A stretch of 39,326 bases of DNA, from contig JAILCI010000063.1 of NCBI GenBank assembly GCA_024686335.1, positions 1 through 39,326 on the forward strand, given 5' to 3'. The notes beneath the pieces are model-generated. The model was given only the letters and a program-made list of their open reading frames with translations. It searched no databases and had not been told where the DNA came from. Positions 1 through 7,171 of this stretch are shown here, one piece after another. This stretch comes from Bacteroidales bacterium. GTDB taxonomy: Bacteria > Bacteroidota > Bacteroidia > Bacteroidales > WCHB1-69. The translations under genes were made by a program, and so were the position numbers. The first letter of the stretch is position 1. Each line of letters begins with the position of its first letter.

Positions 1-681
1 GAAAAAGAGAGGAAAACCACTATGAAAAGTATTGTAGATGTTCTACCTAAGAAAATTAAAGACATTTCTTCAGACGTAGATAATTGCAACTACTTTTTGA
101 CACACAAACACTCTTTGATTACAGAAAATGCAAAAGATATAGGCAAAGTATCTCCCGTTAATCTTATTTCCGATGTAATCACAAGCCCACCGTATTTGAA
201 CGGAACTAATTATTTCAGAAACACAAAGTTAGAACTGTGGTTTTTAAAACACATAAAAACTGAAATGGATTTGCGATATTTCAGAGATAAAGCATTAACA
301 AGTGGAATCAATGATGTTAAACGAGAATATGGACTTTTGCCTAATAAGACTCAAAGCCAATTGTTGAAACAAACATTACAAGAACTTGAACAAAGGTCTT
401 ATGACTCTCGCATTCCATTAATGGTGAAATGCTATTTTCAAGAAATGTATAATTTTTTCCAAGGATTGACAATACACTTAAGACAAGAGGCTAATATTCT
501 AATTGATATTGGTGATTCCATATTTTCAAATGTCCATATTCCAACGGATTTGATTCTTGCTGAGACAATAGATGTTTTGGGATATGCTCTCAATGAAAGA
601 ATTGTATTAAGAAATAGGACATCAAGGAATGGCCAAACTATTTCTCAGGTTCTTCTTAAGTTTACTTATTCTAAAAGATAA
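1..681 (+). CDS. DNA methyltransferase, 5'-truncated by window edge (probable N4-cytosine type)
   Basis: The frame is open to the left edge. The first ATG is at 22 with a GAGAGG stretch just upstream, but the gene probably starts outside the window. Counting from that ATG, residues 54-58 are TSPPY, the catalytic motif IV of amino-methyltransferases; the S-P-P-Y form usually goes with N4-cytosine enzymes. It is followed by LNGTNYFRNTKLELWFL, which resembles the same region of the next gene (TSPPF...WIRLWFLGW). No SAM-binding DPFxGxG motif lies in the 54 residues before it. The next gene has that motif about 190 residues upstream of motif IV, so the missing part should lie left of position 1. 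The stop (679-681) is 4 nt before the next start, so the two are cotranscribed. Together they look like the paired modification enzymes of a restriction-modification system. If ATG 22 is the real start, this would be a truncated remnant. Confidence 0.75.
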   Translation, partial: EKERKTTMKSIVDVLPKKIKDISSDVDNCNYFLTHKHSLITENAKDIGKVSPVNLISDVITSPPYLNGTNYFRNTKLELWFLKHIKTEMDLRYFRDKALTSGINDVKREYGLLPNKTQSQLLKQTLQELEQRSYDSRIPLMVKCYFQEMYNFFQGLTIHLRQEANILIDIGDSIFSNVHIPTDLILAETIDVLGYALNERIVLRNRTSRNGQTISQVLLKFTYSKR

Positions 682-685
682 TGTC

Positions 686-1816
686 ATGAGCAAATATATT
701 GATACTAAGTGGCGTAGATTTATTAAAGATATGCCCCATCATCAAATTCCTTTTTCTAAAAGGAATTGGGGAAATCCAAATCATTCCTTATGTTCGTATC
801 AAGGGAAACTAAAACCAGCTATAGCTTATCATCTTGTTAAGGTTTTTGTTCCTAAGGCTGGTGTGGTTTTTGACCCATTTGCTGGTGCTGGTACAATTCC
901 ATTTGAAGGTGCTCTTAATGGCATTACTGCTTATGGAATGGACTTAAGTCCATTAGCATACTATATAGCTTCTCCAAAACTTCACAAAAACAATGTGGAG
1001 TCTTGTGTTGACTATATCGAGAAGTTAAGTAACTTTATTGCTTCTGTGGAGATTCCAAGTGAATACATCAAAGCTAATAAAGATTTTGGATTTAATAAAA
1101 CAATCAAAGAATACTACCACCAAGACACCTTTATGGAAGTTTTAAAGGCGAGGTTGTTTTTTCAACAAAATCCACCCAAAACTTCAGAAGAAAAATTAGT
1201 ATTAGCCTCGTTATTACACATTCTTCATGGAAACAGACCTTATGCTTTAAGTAGGAAATCTCATCCCATCGTACCGTATGCTCCTTCAGGCGATTATATT
1301 TATAAAAATCTTGTTGAAAAACTAAAAATCAAAACCATAAAAGCAGCAACTGTTCAATTGCCAGATTGTTTTGTCGAAGGTGATATTATGTTGGGTGATT
1401 CTACAAAGGTTTGGCCTGATAATATTCATGATATTGATGCTATCATAACTTCTCCACCTTTTTATGATAGTACAAGGTTTTATCTTATCAATTGGATTAG
1501 GCTTTGGTTCCTCGGATGGAACTATGAAGATTTTGAAACAGAATCTCTTTCATTTGTGGATGAAAAACAAAAGACAGATTTTACAGTTTATGATACTATA
1601 TTTGAACAAGCAAAAGAAAGGTTAAAGACAAATGGTTATTTTGTCCTGCATCTTGGGAAAAGTGATAAATGTAATATGGGTGAGGTCCTAAGGCAAAAAG
1701 GAAAACACTGGTTCAAAAAAGCAAAATTGTATGATGAAAATGTAACTGATTGTGAATCATTCGGTATTAGAGACATTGGTCGAGTTACTTCTCACCAGTA
1801 TTTGATTTTAGAATAG
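686..1816 (+). CDS. DNA methyltransferase M2 (N4-cytosine/N6-adenine family), 376 aa
   Basis: Complete SAM-dependent DNA amino-methyltransferase. Residues about 38-44 read SYQGKLKP. The SAM-binding motif DPFAGAGT is at 63-70, followed by IPFEG, and the catalytic motif IV TSPPF at 255-259 is followed by a W-rich segment ending LWFLGW. I chose ATG 686, 4 nt after the upstream methyltransferase stop, over an upstream in-frame ATG at 629 that would overlap that gene. The stop codon (1814-1816) abuts the stop of the convergent HNH endonuclease gene. The likely role is to protect host DNA from that endonuclease. Two modification enzymes beside one endonuclease suggest an asymmetric target or separate strand specificities. 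The recognition sequence cannot be read from the protein. Confidence 0.88.
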   Translation: MSKYIDTKWRRFIKDMPHHQIPFSKRNWGNPNHSLCSYQGKLKPAIAYHLVKVFVPKAGVVFDPFAGAGTIPFEGALNGITAYGMDLSPLAYYIASPKLHKNNVESCVDYIEKLSNFIASVEIPSEYIKANKDFGFNKTIKEYYHQDTFMEVLKARLFFQQNPPKTSEEKLVLASLLHILHGNRPYALSRKSHPIVPYAPSGDYIYKNLVEKLKIKTIKAATVQLPDCFVEGDIMLGDSTKVWPDNIHDIDAIITSPPFYDSTRFYLINWIRLWFLGWNYEDFETESLSFVDEKQKTDFTVYDTIFEQAKERLKTNGYFVLHLGKSDKCNMGEVLRQKGKHWFKKAKLYDENVTDCESFGIRDIGRVTSHQYLILE

Positions 1817-2812
1817 TTAGACCAATCCCAATATTTTCTTATTTACATCGGACACATAATCGATTAAATGATTCTTGGTAATAATAGTTCGTAATTCCTC
1901 AACTCTATGGGGCAAATTTGTGTTGTTTCTAATATTGAGGAATTTATCAATTGCAGCGTTAACATCAATATTTGTATTATAAACAGGTTTTTTGCTCGAA
2001 ATCAAGCCTAAATCAGCTCCCGTTATTTTGGATAATTCGACCAGTTCTTGCTCTGAATAGAACTCGCTTGGCCATTTTGCTTTTTTTTGTTCATTTGCTT
2101 CCGATGAGAGGAGTGCTGCATTTTGAATGGTTAAAGGGTAAAAGTATTTAGCAGGAAGAATGTGGTCAACGTGCCATGAGCTTCTATTATTTATATCTAA
2201 TAGTTTTTTTGTCTTGAAACATCTACTACCAAATCTGTTAAAAAGGTCTTGAATATCTATCCTTGATTCCTCATCTTCATCTAAAACAGCCAATAAATCA
2301 CCCAGTCTTCTGTTGGCACCACCTTCTCTAAGCTGTTCTGGCGTTCTTTTAGGGTTTAATTTTGCATTAATTGCAGCTTTACAAGATTTACATTCAAGTT
2401 GTTTTTCAAGTACTCCAAAGGTTTTTCCTGTATGTTTTGCAAATTGTTCTGAGGGGAGAATTCTTCCACAAGTTTTACATTGTTTCCAATAATTTTCAGG
2501 TTTGGAAGTCGCTTCTCGAAAGAAGGCTTTCCAAAATCTTTCACAATTAATAGAAGATTTTTTTAAAAATTCACTTTGCCAATTCTCCAAGCTTAAAGGC
2601 AAATCGGAATATTTTGAATGAACATAACCGCAATATTTACATTCTAATGATAAATAGTTGTATGCTTCTTCTGGCGTTAAGAGCTTTTGGCCAACCTTAA
2701 AAAGGTTTATTTGTCTGCATTGTACACAAACAAACATTAGCCAAATATCCTTTTGGTCGACATCGGCAAGTTGGGAGATGCCTGTGACATTAATGGTTTT
2801 CCTTCTCGACAT
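1817..2812 (-). CDS. HNH endonuclease with zinc-finger pairs, likely restriction enzyme (331 aa)
   Basis: Four CxxC knuckles stand at residues 29-32 (CVQC), 58-61 (CKYC), 112-115 (CKTC) and 141-144 (CKSC), suggesting two zinc-binding modules for DNA recognition or folding. The C-terminal half has an HNH/beta-beta-alpha-metal core: HVDH at 214-217, N231, and NEQKK at 240-244. The frame extends upstream to 3055, but that part is low-complexity and unrelated. ATG 2812 gives a sensible MSRRKTINVTG start and has a TATTTTTG promoter element 16-23 bp upstream. It converges tail to tail, with no gap, on the methyltransferase pair, the expected layout for a type II restriction enzyme. Promoter separation from the methylase genes would allow restriction to be timed independently. 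Function is inferred from the HNH core and neighbours. Confidence 0.8.
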   Translation of the reverse strand: MSRRKTINVTGISQLADVDQKDIWLMFVCVQCRQINLFKVGQKLLTPEEAYNYLSLECKYCGYVHSKYSDLPLSLENWQSEFLKKSSINCERFWKAFFREATSKPENYWKQCKTCGRILPSEQFAKHTGKTFGVLEKQLECKSCKAAINAKLNPKRTPEQLREGGANRRLGDLLAVLDEDEESRIDIQDLFNRFGSRCFKTKKLLDINNRSSWHVDHILPAKYFYPLTIQNAALLSSEANEQKKAKWPSEFYSEQELVELSKITGADLGLISSKKPVYNTNIDVNAAIDKFLNIRNNTNLPHRVEELRTIITKNHLIDYVSDVNKKILGLV

Positions 2813-2827
2813 GTTTTTTATTTTTTG

Positions 2828-2835
2828 CAAAAATA
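2828..2835 (-). promoter_or_regulatory. Bacteroidetes -7 element (TATTTTTG) of the HNH endonuclease gene
   Basis: Reverse strand reads TATTTTTG, matching TAnnTTTG, 16 nt upstream of ATG 2812. The only TTG nearby is at shorter spacing than usual (13 bp), so only the -7 part is convincing. Confidence 0.35.
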
Positions 2836-2913
2836 AAAAATATCTGGACAATTTCACTTTTGATATTACTGAAACCCGTAAAACTCTGAAAATCTGAATT
2901 ATAATTAAAATAC

Positions 2914-2972
2914 GATGAGGTTTAGGTTCACTTATGCTTGTCAGAATCAAAAGTGAGACTCCAAACCTCATC
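2914..2972. repeat. 10-bp inverted repeat (GATGAGGTTT / AAACCTCATC)
   Basis: Perfect arms at 2914-2923 and 2963-2972 with a 39-nt loop. The right arm lies inside the 45-bp repeat that recurs downstream of the nuclease gene, so it may be part of that element. Confidence 0.6.
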
Positions 2973-2989
2973 CTCGATGTTCGGTTTTG
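2945..2989 (+). repeat. 45-bp imperfect direct repeat, copy 1 (upstream of nuclease gene)
   Basis: It matches 4461-4505 at about 38-39 of 45 positions without gaps. The last 17 bases (CTCGATGTTCGGTTTTG) are identical. The two copies bracket the 379-aa nuclease gene and nothing else, as expected of a cassette boundary or a small mobile element. The other possibility is a dispersed intergenic repeat. Confidence 0.65.
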
Positions 2990-3045
2990 GAGATATGAGC
3001 ATTGGGCCAATTTCTTCAGGACGAAGAATGGATAAATATGTATTT

Positions 3046-3076
3046 TTGTTGGCAAGATTTTTAAGTCATATTTTTG
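3046..3076 (+). promoter_or_regulatory. Promoter TTG-N20-TATTTTTG
   Basis: TTG at 3046-3048 and TATTTTTG at 3069-3076 with 20 bp between fit the Bacteroidetes housekeeping consensus. Transcription would begin near 3083, just before ATG 3101. That argues against the alternative TTG start at 3080. Confidence 0.55.
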
Positions 3077-3100
3077 TAATTGAAATTCAATAATTGCATT

Positions 3101-4240
3101 ATGAACAGCTTATTACGTGTACTTACGGAAAAGAGAAAAAAAGAATTATATGAAATAAAACACTCTCATCCTTTGAAATATCCTGAAGTGTATATTCCTT
3201 TTGACTTATATTATATTTTCCGTTCAAAACCCGCTTTGCCAAGCAAGTTGTATAGACCTTCTGAACCAATACGGCCCTCTTCTCCACGAAAACCATTAAC
3301 AGACATTCCGAAGCCAGTCCATTTCATATCTATTGCCATTATCCTGTTGATGATTGTCGGCATTGTTAAGGCCTCACAATTTTCTCTTGCTTTTCTTGTC
3401 GTATTCATCGCAATATTTTTTCTAACAATCCCCGTTTCTATTTACTATCTTCCTCATATCAAAGAGCAAGAAAAATATGCCAACGAACTCAACAAATACA
3501 AAAAAGAACTTGAAAGATATGACGTGGAAAAGGAAAGATATTTAATCAATCTTGCTGAATATGAAAAAAATATCGTTAAAATAAATGCAGAAATTGCAAA
3601 GATACAGTCTGTTGAAAACACCGTCAATCACAGGAAGAAACTTTTCAAAGAAAAATTCAATCATCCATTTGATAAGTTTACTCAACAATATTCAACAGAA
3701 ATAAAAAAGGGGGTGTCTGAACCGCTTTTCTATCGTTACATGAAAACACAATTAAACAAAAGTAATACCACCTGCGATTGGATGATTTTTGAAAATGGAA
3801 AAGTTTTGAAAACGAGTGAAGACGATGCTTACTATCCAGATTATGTTGTTGTTTGCGATAATTTAATCATAGACATAGAAATAGATGAGCCCTATGTGTA
3901 TGACAACAAAAAGCCAATTCATTATCAGTATTCTTCAATAAACAAAAATGGTACTGTATTCAAAAGCATAGATGAAGAACGAGACACTTTTTTTACAGAT
4001 AATAATTGGTGCGTTATACGCTTTGCTGAGGAACAAATTTTCAAAGAGCCATATAAGTGTTTTCTTTTGGTGAAGAAAATAGCAGAATCAATAATATCGT
4101 GTAAAGAACTTCCAGATTTTGAAAACGAGAAGGATTTTTGCGTTCTACCAGTAAACAAATGGTCGGAAACAGAGGCTCAACAAATGGCAGCGGATGACTA
4201 TAGAGATACGTATATTAACGCAATTTTTGACAGTTTATAA
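3101..4240 (+). CDS. Membrane-anchored PD-(D/E)XK-like nuclease (DUF559/Vsr-like), 379 aa
   Basis: N-terminal basic and Pro-rich segment (1-73), a hydrophobic stretch at about 75-118 that can form two membrane spans, a charged Lys/Glu-rich coiled coil (about 118-180), then a globular C-terminal domain. That domain has the order seen in DUF559/Vsr-type nucleases: PDY (D247), a beta strand ending IDIEIDEP (E260, D262), then RDTFF (R294, D295) and WCVIRF (R307). Family members typically show an IEVDG-like strand and a later RD...G..V.RF, so a nuclease fold is likely, though the Lys of a classic D-ExK site is not obvious. ATG 3101 is chosen because the promoter ends at 3076. The gene lies next to the restriction-modification genes and between imperfect 45-bp repeats, so an antiviral or anti-plasmid role at the membrane is plausible. 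This is inference. The AT-rich composition fits transfer. Confidence 0.7.
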   Translation: MNSLLRVLTEKRKKELYEIKHSHPLKYPEVYIPFDLYYIFRSKPALPSKLYRPSEPIRPSSPRKPLTDIPKPVHFISIAIILLMIVGIVKASQFSLAFLVVFIAIFFLTIPVSIYYLPHIKEQEKYANELNKYKKELERYDVEKERYLINLAEYEKNIVKINAEIAKIQSVENTVNHRKKLFKEKFNHPFDKFTQQYSTEIKKGVSEPLFYRYMKTQLNKSNTTCDWMIFENGKVLKTSEDDAYYPDYVVVCDNLIIDIEIDEPYVYDNKKPIHYQYSSINKNGTVFKSIDEERDTFFTDNNWCVIRFAEEQIFKEPYKCFLLVKKIAESIISCKELPDFENEKDFCVLPVNKWSETEAQQMAADDYRDTYINAIFDSL

Positions 4241-4281
4241 TGTTTGTGTACTTTTTGCGCGGCTTTCTATCAGCAGATTAG

Positions 4282-4419
4282 GCTGTTTGGTCTGATGCCA
4301 ATGGCGTGCCGCAAGGCGGGAACAGAATGGGCAAAATCCTGATGATGATTCGAGATTGCCTCCGCAACAATACTGAGCCAACCTACAATAAAGACCTGTT
4401 GAATGAGAAGGGTATATAA
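4282..4419 (+). pseudogene. C-terminal remnant of an unidentified gene
   Basis: A 45-codon frame without a start codon, preceded by in-frame stops, ends in TAA at 4417-4419. It reads AVWSDANGVPQGGNRMGKI..., then a Leu/Met/Arg-rich helix and a short tail ending LLNEKGI. The composition is protein-like (Gly-rich turn followed by an amphipathic helix), unlike random AT-rich intergene. I do not recognise the family. It looks like the tail of a gene deleted when the flanking nuclease cassette formed. Confidence 0.35.
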
Positions 4420-4672
4420 TTCTTAGGTGAAAGACTTGTTTTCTGACGCTGAACAATCCGTATCAAGAATGAGACTAAAAACCTCATTCTCGATGTTCGG
4501 TTTTGACAATGATGAGGTTATTTCCTCCGAAATCTGACCTCGAAATCCAACCTCAACGCCCAAATAGCCCCATTTGCCCATGACAAAAACATAGGAATTT
4601 GTGCTACTTTTGTCGGTGAAAGTGCTACTTTTGTCAAGAATCCTGCCAGTTTTCACTTCTTGATTTTTTATA
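4420..4672. other. Intergenic stretch with repeat copy 2 and tandem -7-like boxes
   Basis: No gene seen. It holds the second 45-bp repeat, an 8-bp inverted repeat AACCTCAT/ATGAGGTT (4480-4487, 4512-4519), and a near-tandem GTGCTACTTTTGTC repeat giving two TACTTTTG boxes at 4605-4612 and 4626-4633. Neither box has a TTG at standard spacing. Confidence 0.5.
4461..4505 (+). repeat. 45-bp imperfect direct repeat, copy 2 (downstream of nuclease gene)
   Basis: Partner of 2945-2989, same orientation, with a few substitutions (for example GAGACTCC versus GAGACTAA). See copy 1 for interpretation. Confidence 0.65.
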
Positions 4673-4703
4673 TTGTTTTGTAAATGAAAAAGTTATAGCT
4701 TTG
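4673..4703 (+). promoter_or_regulatory. Promoter TTG-N20-TAGCTTTG
   Basis: TTG 4673-4675 and TAGCTTTG 4696-4703, 25 nt before ATG 4729. The stretch from the -7 box to the ATG resembles the leader of the paralogous gene at 8049 (ATAG[C/A]TTTGC, then AACTAAAAA, then ATATGG), so the two share a promoter origin. Confidence 0.55.
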
Positions 4704-4728
4704 CTGCCTAACTAAAAACAATAAGAAT

Positions 4729-4947
4729 ATGGAAGCGATTAAACTGACAAACATGGAGAACAATGAGGTATTCATCAACCTCAGCCAAGTATCAACCTTA
4801 AACCGAAGGGGGCGGGGAACAACGGTGATTTTCGACAATGGGACTAAAGTGGAGGTGCGAGAGAGCTTGACCATTGTCATGTATTTGTTGGAGCATTATG
4901 TTTTCAATATTGAAGCTGACGATATTTTACAGCAATCATTACTATGA
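4729..4947 (+). CDS. FlbD-like mini-protein, paralogue 1 (72 aa)
   Basis: Small soluble protein, MEAIKLTNMENNEVFINLSQ..., alternating hydrophobic strands with a basic NRRGRGTTV hairpin and a C-terminal helix ESLTIVMYLLEHYV. The pattern (KLT, then FINL, then TVI, NG, KVEVRES) resembles the FlbD fold of flagellar operons, but no flagellar genes are present, so only the fold is implied. The second copy at 8049-8237 shares ENNEVF/ENEVVY, INLS/VNLS, RGRGT/NGKGT and SxTIVxYLLEHYV. Start supported by the promoter at 4673-4703 and by alignment with the paralogue. A separate gene with its own -7 box follows. The function is unknown. A DNA- or RNA-binding regulator of a mobile region is one possibility. 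Confidence 0.72.
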   Translation: MEAIKLTNMENNEVFINLSQVSTLNRRGRGTTVIFDNGTKVEVRESLTIVMYLLEHYVFNIEADDILQQSLL

Positions 4948-4955
4948 AAAAATGC

Positions 4956-4963
4956 TACCTTTG
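4956..4963 (+). promoter_or_regulatory. -7 element TACCTTTG before the 243-aa gene
   Basis: TACCTTTG fits TAnnTTTG, 34 nt upstream of ATG 4998. No TTG at ideal spacing. Confidence 0.35.
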
Positions 4964-4997
4964 CAGTCAATTTTCATTATAATGTAAATAAACAGAT

Positions 4998-5729
4998 ATG
5001 GAAAATAAGAACAACGAACATCTGATAAATAAAGAATTACTGGATACTCTTAATAATTTCAACATCCATAGCCATTTTGATAGCATTGATGTGGAAAAAA
5101 CAAGAATGTTAAGTGATAAAGAGGAGAACATTGCAAAATATAAAGAGCACCTTAATGGCATCCGAGAGTTCATAGATTCTTTTGATAGTTGTATTGTTAG
5201 TGATGAAATTATGGGTGAGTGGAATATGATAAAAAAAGACATTAACAACTATCTCTTTAACACTAACATAGCACATGATGGAAGTTGTCCCAAAATTAAA
5301 GATTTTTGTATCCGCGAGTTAGCCCACCTAAATTCTATTAAAAACAAATTGGGGTATAATAATATTGAGTATCAAATGATTTGTTCACTTGTAGCAGAAT
5401 CCGTGATTCTTGATGTTGAATCAAACATGTTATTGGTAGTTACAATATGTATGATTAATCGCAACGATTATACAGGCAGGCTAATAAACAATCAAGCATA
5501 TTGTAAAATGTTAAAAGATTGCTTGAACGCATTGGGGAATATAGAATCACTCAATATGGAATACCAATACAAGTACGAGCGGTTCTCTCCTTTTTACAAA
5601 ACACTTTCAGAAGAAGGACGAAAAAAAGGATTAATTGAGACTCGTAAGCAAGAAGAAAAATCAGGTTGTTTAGGAGTAACTATGCTGGTCATATTAAGTA
5701 CCCTTTTTTGCTCGTTTTTGCTAATGTAG
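4998..5729 (+). CDS. Hypothetical protein with C-terminal membrane anchor (243 aa)
   Basis: Not recognised. The protein is acidic and helix-rich with many Asn/Asp residues. Residues about 1-100 are predicted helical, and about 120-165 form a more hydrophobic core (QMICSLVAESVILDVESNML). A Lys/Glu/Arg-rich stretch (about 205-222) leads into one hydrophobic segment at the very C terminus (GCLGVTMLVILSTLFCSFLL, about 223-242). That is the layout of a tail-anchored protein facing the cytoplasm. It follows the FlbD-like gene by 50 nt but has its own -7 box. Orphan, AT-rich cargo beside restriction genes may be defence-related, but nothing in the sequence proves this. Confidence 0.7.
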   Translation: MENKNNEHLINKELLDTLNNFNIHSHFDSIDVEKTRMLSDKEENIAKYKEHLNGIREFIDSFDSCIVSDEIMGEWNMIKKDINNYLFNTNIAHDGSCPKIKDFCIRELAHLNSIKNKLGYNNIEYQMICSLVAESVILDVESNMLLVVTICMINRNDYTGRLINNQAYCKMLKDCLNALGNIESLNMEYQYKYERFSPFYKTLSEEGRKKGLIETRKQEEKSGCLGVTMLVILSTLFCSFLLM

Positions 5730-5798
5730 TCATTATTAATGTGAGTTTTTGAAGTATAAAAACTTGATGTTGAAAGTTTGCTTTAAAATCCCAAGTAT

Positions 5799-6143
5799 AT
5801 GAACAACGATTTTAGAATGAGCCAAGGACAGTTACGCTATCTTTACGATAGTGCCAAAGGTCGGATGGCATATCATCCCGATTATACGGAAAAGTGTCAG
5901 AATATAGTTGATGAATGCCCTCGTTTTGAGAGTGAAAAAGAGGCTACGAAAATGGCCATGAAGATGGAGAAAGAACATCCTGATGGAACATTCAGGGTGT
6001 GGGCTACTCTTGAGAAAGATGAGGAGTTTTATCGCATCAATGCCCCTTGGATAGTAACGACAAACGGTGACCAAATGAAAGCAGCCGAATATATTGGAAT
6101 GGTTACCAAAGAAGAAGTTTACATCTTAATTCAGACAAGATGA
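5799..6143 (+). CDS. Hypothetical protein (114 aa)
   Basis: Not recognised. It is soluble, with no signal peptide or membrane span. The sequence MNNDFRMSQGQLRYLYDSAKG is followed by a Cys pair about 10 residues apart (QNIVDECPRF) and a central Lys/Glu/Met helix. It ends in short strands (FRVWATLE, APWIVTT, VYILIQT). The size and fold pattern suggest a small alpha/beta protein such as an immunity or regulatory partner, but this is a guess. No clear TAnnTTTG box precedes it. It may be read from the upstream promoter (69 nt gap). The stop at 6143 is followed by a short AT-rich gap before the next frame. Confidence 0.55.
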   Translation: MNNDFRMSQGQLRYLYDSAKGRMAYHPDYTEKCQNIVDECPRFESEKEATKMAMKMEKEHPDGTFRVWATLEKDEEFYRINAPWIVTTNGDQMKAAEYIGMVTKEEVYILIQTR

Positions 6144-6195
6144 TGTGTTTTTACTCAATCATGTTTTTCAGCATAAATAATTAACAAAGATTGAC

Positions 6196-6624
6196 ATGTC
6201 GCGAAAAAGCTCAATACAATACAATCCGAAGTTGAGCGTCAAAGAAAACGCTATTCTTAACAACGTCTCTGAAAGTGGAATCTATTACCACATTAGAAGC
6301 CAATCCATAAACCGTGAAGAAGACAGGGCTAATAACCTCATCGCCAAAATCACTCAAGCCATAAAGAACAATCCAGAGGCATCACCGTTCAAAATTTCCA
6401 AAAACCGACACCAGATACAGTCCAGAGTTCTTGAGTGTCTTCATTTTCCCCTCTTTATACAATTCACCCAAAGCTACTGGAGCAACTTATCCTCTATAGG
6501 CACCATATCGCTTAATGCTGAGCAGGTAAGTACGATTAAAGATTTTCTTTGTTTGGTTCTCTGTCACTTTCAGATATTGGACGTGAACTATAAGTCAGTA
6601 AAGGTCTATAAGTATTCAAGATAG
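6196..6624 (+). CDS. N-terminal helix-turn-helix fragment, probably truncated gene (142 codons)
   Basis: Residues 1-50 (SIQYNPKLSVKENAILNNVS, then ESGIYYHIR) look like a complete N-terminal helix-turn-helix of the kind found at the start of larger proteins on Bacteroidetes mobile elements: an 'ENA..N.VS...I.Y.I' helix pair followed by a basic linker. After about residue 62 the composition changes and becomes rich in Cys, Phe, His and Leu without domain character, as if the frame had run into unrelated DNA. I read it as the head of a larger gene fused by deletion to non-coding sequence. The ATG follows AACAAAGATTGAC, with no clear ribosome site. Confidence 0.45.
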   Translation: MSRKSSIQYNPKLSVKENAILNNVSESGIYYHIRSQSINREEDRANNLIAKITQAIKNNPEASPFKISKNRHQIQSRVLECLHFPLFIQFTQSYWSNLSSIGTISLNAEQVSTIKDFLCLVLCHFQILDVNYKSVKVYKYSR

Positions 6625-6668
6625 CTTTAAGTCGCTGTCGTTGAGGTTGTTTGAGTTGTGTTTAAGTG

Positions 6669-6732
6669 AAAGGGCATTGCCTTTATGCGTTGAATCCTAT
6701 CGTATTCAACGAAAACACTTTTCAAGTGTTTT
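6669..6732. repeat. Three adjacent stem-loops
   Basis: AAAGG/CCTTT (6669-6673, 6680-6684), CGTTGAAT/ATTCAACG (6688-6695, 6704-6711) and AAAACACTT/AAGTGTTTT with a 3-nt loop (6712-6720, 6724-6732), almost without spacers. Dense hairpins like these occur at recombination or transfer sites and in structured RNAs. Confidence 0.6.
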
Positions 6733-7158
6733 GCTGCAAACTCACAGCTGAATGAGCTCCAGAACAAGGTACAGTTATCCTTATAGGGAAAAAAAGCGCA
6801 TTTGACACAACCAGCAAGTTCAACTTCACACAACCGTTTTCTTTACCCAGACCAAAGGGGCTCTCCCCTGTGGAATCCCGCTTTCCGAAAGGTGACAAGC
6901 GGGCTTGTGTGAGCGGTGGTGGTACCACCTATATGCTGGCCATTTTTGACGGTGAAGGGGTCTGTCACTCTCGCTTTGATGTCTCCCACACTATCTGTGC
7001 GGTACTGCCACCCTCCGTCTCTGCCTACCTTTATACTGATGCTATCTCGTTAGTGTAGGCTTATCACCCCATTCATCACCTTGCGGGGTGCCGTCTGCCA
7101 ATTTGAAGTTTTGTTTGAACACCAGCTTATCAGCCGTCGTTCCCTCGTGTCTTCATTA

Positions 7159-7171
7159 TTGTAATATACAA
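7159..7171 (+). repeat. 13-bp direct repeat TTGTAATATACAA, copy 1
   Basis: Identical to 7789-7801, exactly 630 bp apart, same orientation, bracketing the HAD gene. It is itself nearly palindromic. Confidence 0.55.

Noticed and set aside
2813-3055. 81-codon N-terminal extension of the HNH protein
   Set aside because: The extension includes the promoter and part of the 45-bp repeat; ATG 2812 fits better.
4423-4656. 77-aa minus-strand frame
   Set aside because: Overlaps the repeat and has no promoter or domain; low confidence of coding.
6870-7058. 62-aa open frame on the plus strand in the gene-poor patch
   Set aside because: No promoter, no ribosome site and no domain; the DNA looks like mobile-element debris.
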